Assembly: GCA_946061795.1 (NCBI GenBank)
Contig: CAMGSK010000053.1
Location: forward strand, 1-9,505
DNA from: an uncultured Elusimicrobium sp.
GTDB lineage: Bacteria; Elusimicrobiota; Elusimicrobia; Elusimicrobiales; Elusimicrobiaceae
Length of the DNA stretch: 9,505 nucleotides
Direction of reading: 5' to 3'
The position numbers were made by a program, and so were the translations under genes. The notes under the pieces are model-generated. The model was not told the origin of the DNA. It was given only the letters and a program-made list of their open reading frames with translations, and made no database searches. Shown here one piece after another: positions 6,230 to 9,505 of the stretch (position 1 is the stretch's first letter; each line of letters begins with the position of its first letter).

Positions 6230-7113
6230 TGTTCAGACTCCTTGTTTTTCGGATGGGCGTGTTGGTACACGCTTTTTAATTTTTCCAGCGACACATGCGT
6301 ATATATTTGCGTCGCGGACAGATTTTTGTGTCCCAGCATTTCCTGCAAACTTCTCAAATCGCAGCCGTTGTTCAGCAAGTGCGTGGCAAACGAATGCCGC
6401 AGACTGTGCGGACTGACTTTGCGCGCCACGCCGGATTTAACGGCCAGTTTTTTAAATAAAAAAGCCAGCCCGTCCCCCGTCAGCGGCGTGCCGTTTTTGT
6501 TCAAAAACAGCGCGTCATGCGGCTGGGGGTTTTGGCGGGTGGACAAATAGTCTCTCAGGGCCGCCAGCGCCGTATCCGTCACGGGCACGATGCGTTCTTT
6601 GTTTCCCTTTCCCAGCACCTTTACCACGCCGTTGAAAAAATCCACGTCCGATATTTTCAGCCCCGTCGTTTCACTACGGCGCAGCCCGCTGGAATAAATC
6701 AGTTCAAAAAGCGCCCGGTTGCGCGCCGAAAAGCGGCCTTTTTCGCCGGCGGTTTCTATCAAACGGTCCACTTCCTGCGCCGTTAAAAATTTGGGCAGCA
6801 GCTTTTCCTTTTTTGGAGAAGGCAGCAGTTTAAACGGATTTTGGGGGAGCTGTTCTTTCTCCACCAAATACCGGGTGAAACTGCGCAGTGCCGCTATTTT
6901 GCGCAATATGGTGTTGCGGGCGGGATGACGGCTTGATAAATCCGATAAAAAAGAACGTATGACCCCCGGCGTAATTTCTGCGGGGCGCATAATTTTGCGC
7001 TTGGCGCAAAAAGCGGTAAAGTCCGTCAAATCCTCTCCGTAGCTTTTGAGCGTATGCGGAGAAAAATTTTTATTCTCCAAACTTTGCAGAAACGCTTGGG
7101 TCCACTCCTTCAC
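6226..7113 (-). CDS. xerC: XerC/XerD-type tyrosine recombinase
   Basis: This 295-residue enzyme has the standard Xer size and both domains: the SAM-like core-binding domain at about 3-85 ('FSPHTLKSYGEDLTDF', 'RKIAALRSFTRYLV') and the catalytic domain at about 108-285. All catalytic residues are present: R145 in 'SGLRRSE', K169 in 'LGKGNKER', H236 and R239 in 'HSLRHSFATHLL', H262 in 'LGHKNL' and nucleophile Y271 in 'TQIYTHV'. Xer recombinases resolve chromosome dimers at dif with FtsK. Location right after topA, as in the common dprA-topA-xerC order, supports a housekeeping role rather than an integrase of an element. The start is GTG at 7113; the upstream in-frame codons reach the topA stop only 18 bases away, and GGAGG lies 5 bases before GTG. 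XerC versus XerD, or a lone Xer acting alone, cannot be decided from this window. Confidence 0.93.
   Translation of the reverse strand: MKEWTQAFLQSLENKNFSPHTLKSYGEDLTDFTAFCAKRKIMRPAEITPGVIRSFLSDLSSRHPARNTILRKIAALRSFTRYLVEKEQLPQNPFKLLPSPKKEKLLPKFLTAQEVDRLIETAGEKGRFSARNRALFELIYSSGLRRSETTGLKISDVDFFNGVVKVLGKGNKERIVPVTDTALAALRDYLSTRQNPQPHDALFLNKNGTPLTGDGLAFLFKKLAVKSGVARKVSPHSLRHSFATHLLNNGCDLRSLQEMLGHKNLSATQIYTHVSLEKLKSVYQHAHPKNKESEQ
6238..6243 (-). promoter_or_regulatory. Ribosome binding site of the ROK kinase, inside xer
   Basis: AAGGAG on the - strand lies 8 bases before the ATG at 6229-6227 and inside the last codons of the recombinase gene. It supports the chosen start and allows independent re-initiation at the ATGA junction. 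Confidence 0.75.
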
Positions 7114-7118
7114 TTCCG

Positions 7119-7123
7119 CCTCC
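7119..7123 (-). promoter_or_regulatory. Ribosome binding site supporting the GTG start of xer
   Basis: GGAGG on the - strand lies 5 bases before GTG (7113-7111), within the 18-base spacer after the topA stop. No ATG exists between that in-frame stop and the conserved N-terminal helix, so GTG is the only sensible start. Confidence 0.75.
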
Positions 7124-7131
7124 GCCCCGCG

Positions 7132-9396
7132 TCAGGCTTTTTGCTCGTGTGCGGCCTTGATCTTGGCTATTTCTTCATCGGAAACGTTCACGATGTTGCG
7201 GCATTTGGGGTAGCCGGAACATCCCAGAAAGTATCCCCGTTTGGAACTGCGCAACACCATTTTTTTGCCGCATTTTTCACATACGTGCTCGGTCAGCACG
7301 GGGCCGCTGGAAGCCACCTTTTTCCCTTCTGCGTCTATAGAATAGGTGTTTTTGCATTTCGGATAAGCCGAGCACGCCATAAATTTGCCTCTGCGTCCGG
7401 TGCGGATAACCATGGGCGCGCCGCATTTATCGCAGACTTCGTCGGTTTTTTCCGGCATGATTTTTTCGCCTTCTTTGCCCAGGTTGATCTTACCCTTGCA
7501 GTTCGGCGCGTCCGAACAGGTCAGATACTGCCCGAAACGGCTGGTTTTAAGCAGCATGGGCTTACCGCACAGCGGGCATTTTTCGTCCGTTTGTTTGGCT
7601 TCGGGCCGTTTCATGCCTTTGTCGGCTTCTTCCAATTCCCGTTTGAAGGAACCGTAAAATTCATTCAGCAAATCCACCCATTTCTGTCCGCCTTCGGCCA
7701 CTTCGTCCAGTTTTTCTTCCACGCCGGCGGTATAGGAAAGATCCATAATTTCTTTAAAGAAATCTTTCAGGCTGTTGGTGACGGTAATGCCCAGTTCCGT
7801 GGCCACCAGTTTGTTGCTTTTGGGCTGGCGCGCGATGTATTTGCGGTCCAAAATCGTTTTAATCGTCGGCGCATAAGTGGACGGACGTCCGATGCCGTGC
7901 TTTTCCAGCGTTTTGATCAGGCTGGCTTCGTTATAATACGGCGGCGGCGTGGTTTTGTGGTCTTTGGTGGCGATTTCTTTCAGCGTCAGCGCGTCGCCTT
8001 CGGCCAGTTCCGGCAGCAGGGCGGCGTCCTCGTTTTCATTGTCGTCTTCGTCTTTATAGACGGACAAATATCCCGGGAACTTGACAGTTCTTCCGCCCGC
8101 GCGCAGCACGCATTGGCCGTCTTCTCCGGCGTTGATGTCCACCGTCACGGTGTTGAAAACCGCTTCGGCCATTTGGCTGGCCACAAAACGGAGCCAAATC
8201 AATTCATAAAGTTTGTATTCGTCCGCCGTCAAAAACGCCTTGACGCTTTGCGGCGTGCGGTTTACGTCCGTAGGGTGAATGGATTCGTGGGCTTCCTGCG
8301 CGCCTTTTACTTTGCTTTTATAGACGTTGGCTGTATGGGGAACGTATGCCGCGCCGTATTTGGCGGCGATGAACTTTTTGGTTTGGTCCTGCAAAAGTTT
8401 GGACACGTTGAAAGAGTCCGTTCTCATATAGGTAATCAAACCGGCCGTTTGCCCGCCGATTTCAATACCTTCGTAGAGACGCTGGGCGGTCATCATGGTT
8501 TTTTGGGATGGGAACCCCAGCTTGTTGTAAGCGTCCTGCTGTAAGGAGCTGGTGATAAAAGGCGGTTTGGGCTTTTGTTTAACTTCCTTTTTTTCTATTT
8601 TCGCCACGCTGTTGGGGCCTTTGCGCAAAAGCGCGTTGACCGGAGCCAGCGTTTCGGGTTTGTCAAAAACGGTGTTTTTTACCTTGTAATCTTCGGCGAA
8701 GAGATGATAGGTCTTCGTTTGTTCCACGTTTTTGCCGTTCCATTTCAGCAGGCGGGCCCAAAACAGCGGCTGGGCGCCCGGTTTTTCAAATTGGGCCTTG
8801 AGCGACCAGTAGGGCTGTTCCTGAAAGTCCGCGATTTCTTTGGCGCGTTCGGCCAATAAGCGTACGGCCACGGATTGCACGCGTCCGGCGGACAAACCGG
8901 AGGTAATTTTTTTCCAAAGGAGGGGGGAAAGTTTGTAGCCTACAATGCGGTCCAAAATGCGCCGCGCTTGCTGGGCGTTGACGAGGTTGTCGTCAATTTT
9001 GCGCGCATGGTCAAAGGATTCTTTAATGGCGGACGGCGTAATTTCATGAAAATAAATACGCTGGTAGCGTTCGGCCGGGATTTTAAGCAGTTCCACCAAA
9101 TGCCACGCGATGGCTTCTCCCTCGCGGTCAGGGTCGGTGGCCAGATAAACTTGGGAGGCGTTTTTAGCCGCGGCTTCCAGTTCTTTAATCAGTTTTTTGG
9201 CGCGTTCCACGGGCAGGTAGGTGGGTTTAAAATTGTCTTCAATATCCACGCCCATGTCATGCGAGGGCAAATCCCGCACGTGGCCGAAAGAACTGCGCAC
9301 CAGGAAATCAGCGCCTAAAATTTTGCTGATGGTTTTTTGTTTGGTCGGAGACTCTACGATGACCAGTTTTTTCCCTTTGATGTTGTTGGTTGCCAT
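7132..9396 (-). CDS. topA: DNA topoisomerase I (type IA)
   Basis: This 754-residue enzyme relaxes negative supercoils by cutting and passing one DNA strand. The TOPRIM domain opens the protein, with E15 in 'VESPTK' and the metal-binding 'DPDREGE' at 88-94. The active-site tyrosine is Y323 in 'LITYMRTDS', with R325 beside it. Other type IA marks are 'SAGRVQSVAVRLL' (169-181), 'AHESIHPTD' (369-377) and 'KHGIGRPSTYAPTI' (499-512). The C-terminus carries three four-cysteine zinc ribbons: C607/C610/C627/C633, C655/C658/C675/C681 and C706/C709/C726/C732, which bind single-stranded DNA and in E. coli contact RNA polymerase. All ribbons are intact. GAGG lies 6 bases before the ATG. The gene is 18 bases after dprA and 18 bases before xer. 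Confidence 0.97.
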   Translation of the reverse strand: MATNNIKGKKLVIVESPTKQKTISKILGADFLVRSSFGHVRDLPSHDMGVDIEDNFKPTYLPVERAKKLIKELEAAAKNASQVYLATDPDREGEAIAWHLVELLKIPAERYQRIYFHEITPSAIKESFDHARKIDDNLVNAQQARRILDRIVGYKLSPLLWKKITSGLSAGRVQSVAVRLLAERAKEIADFQEQPYWSLKAQFEKPGAQPLFWARLLKWNGKNVEQTKTYHLFAEDYKVKNTVFDKPETLAPVNALLRKGPNSVAKIEKKEVKQKPKPPFITSSLQQDAYNKLGFPSQKTMMTAQRLYEGIEIGGQTAGLITYMRTDSFNVSKLLQDQTKKFIAAKYGAAYVPHTANVYKSKVKGAQEAHESIHPTDVNRTPQSVKAFLTADEYKLYELIWLRFVASQMAEAVFNTVTVDINAGEDGQCVLRAGGRTVKFPGYLSVYKDEDDNENEDAALLPELAEGDALTLKEIATKDHKTTPPPYYNEASLIKTLEKHGIGRPSTYAPTIKTILDRKYIARQPKSNKLVATELGITVTNSLKDFFKEIMDLSYTAGVEEKLDEVAEGGQKWVDLLNEFYGSFKRELEEADKGMKRPEAKQTDEKCPLCGKPMLLKTSRFGQYLTCSDAPNCKGKINLGKEGEKIMPEKTDEVCDKCGAPMVIRTGRRGKFMACSAYPKCKNTYSIDAEGKKVASSGPVLTEHVCEKCGKKMVLRSSKRGYFLGCSGYPKCRNIVNVSDEEIAKIKAAHEQKA

Positions 9397-9402
9397 AAAC
9401 CG

Positions 9403-9406
9403 CCTC
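9403..9406 (-). promoter_or_regulatory. Ribosome binding site of topA
   Basis: GAGG on the - strand lies 6 bases before the topA ATG (9396-9394), in the 18-base spacer after dprA. Confidence 0.6.
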
Positions 9407-9414
9407 GGATAAAA

Positions 9415-9505
9415 TTAAAATTTGTTTTTGCTGTATAAGCCGCCGCTGCAGGCAAGCAGCCCCTTTACTTCCAATTCAAATAAAGCCGTTGCCGCTTCGG
9501 GCACG
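9415..9505 (-). CDS. dprA: DprA/Smf, C-terminal end (partial)
   Basis: The last 29 codons of a gene enter from the right edge and end at TAA (9417-9415). The residues, including 'ATALFELEVKGLLACSGG' and then 'LYSKNKF', match the end of the C-terminal winged-helix domain of DprA, where a 'LELxGLV...GGxY' ending is usual. DprA loads RecA onto incoming single-stranded DNA during natural transformation. The location directly before topA agrees with the widespread dprA-topA order and is the main support for the name, since the fragment is short. It ends 18 bases before the topA start, with no terminator between, so the two are probably co-transcribed. The function cannot be judged without the Rossmann-fold part. 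Confidence 0.8.
   Translation of the reverse strand, partial: VPEAATALFELEVKGLLACSGGLYSKNKF

Noticed and set aside
6226..7113. The tyrosine recombinase as an integrase of a mobile element
   Set aside because: Its size, motifs and place after topA fit a housekeeping Xer protein; no attachment repeats or cargo genes are seen around it.
7054..8544. A 496-codon open frame on the + strand opposite topA and the start of xer
   Set aside because: It is the exact reverse-complement register of topA, has a Phe/Gly/His-rich low-sense composition, and no recognisable domain. topA is certain here.

Overview
The window comes from a diderm (LPS-type outer membrane) bacterium of roughly balanced GC content. 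This is shown by TolB, a Tol-associated TPR protein and LptD, which all act at a Gram-negative type envelope. The mix of genes (dprA-topA-xer order of a general bacterial type, a Bacillus-like thymidine kinase, a ROK glucokinase, divergent LptD and TolB) would suit a non-proteobacterial diderm. An Elusimicrobiota-like host is my best guess, but this is a weak inference from protein 'feel', not from a search.

Layout: on the + strand, positions 1-1681 hold the end of a CpoB/YbgF-like TPR gene followed 4 bases later by a complete tolB, closed by a strong rho-independent terminator at about 1700-1732. A short gene-free stretch (1733-1890) follows, then a second, symmetrical hairpin (1891-1931) that serves as terminator for the opposite strand. 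From 1943 to the right edge everything is on the - strand. Read in transcription order (right to left) it is: the last 29 codons of dprA, topA, a GTG-started XerC/D tyrosine recombinase, a ROK sugar kinase (probable glucokinase), lptD, tdk and a small RDD membrane protein.

The seven - strand genes look like one transcription unit. Gaps are 18 bases or less, except for 29 bases between lptD and tdk, and three junctions (xer/ROK, ROK/lptD, tdk/RDD) are ATGA stop-start overlaps. No terminator is visible between them. The genes fall into a DNA topology and recombination part (dprA, topA, xer), a carbon entry step (glucose phosphorylation), LPS delivery to the outer membrane (lptD), nucleotide salvage (tdk) and an integral membrane protein of unknown role. 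The two convergent units both include envelope genes: Tol-Pal on the left and LptD on the right.

I found no mobile element, CRISPR array, tRNA, rRNA or clearly novel system. Most of the window is housekeeping sequence. The points most worth a second look are the cysteine arrangement and C-terminal tail of LptD, the TPR-before-tolB order with no pal after tolB, the in-frame topA-TGA-xer junction, and the tight coupling of a sugar kinase to lptD.
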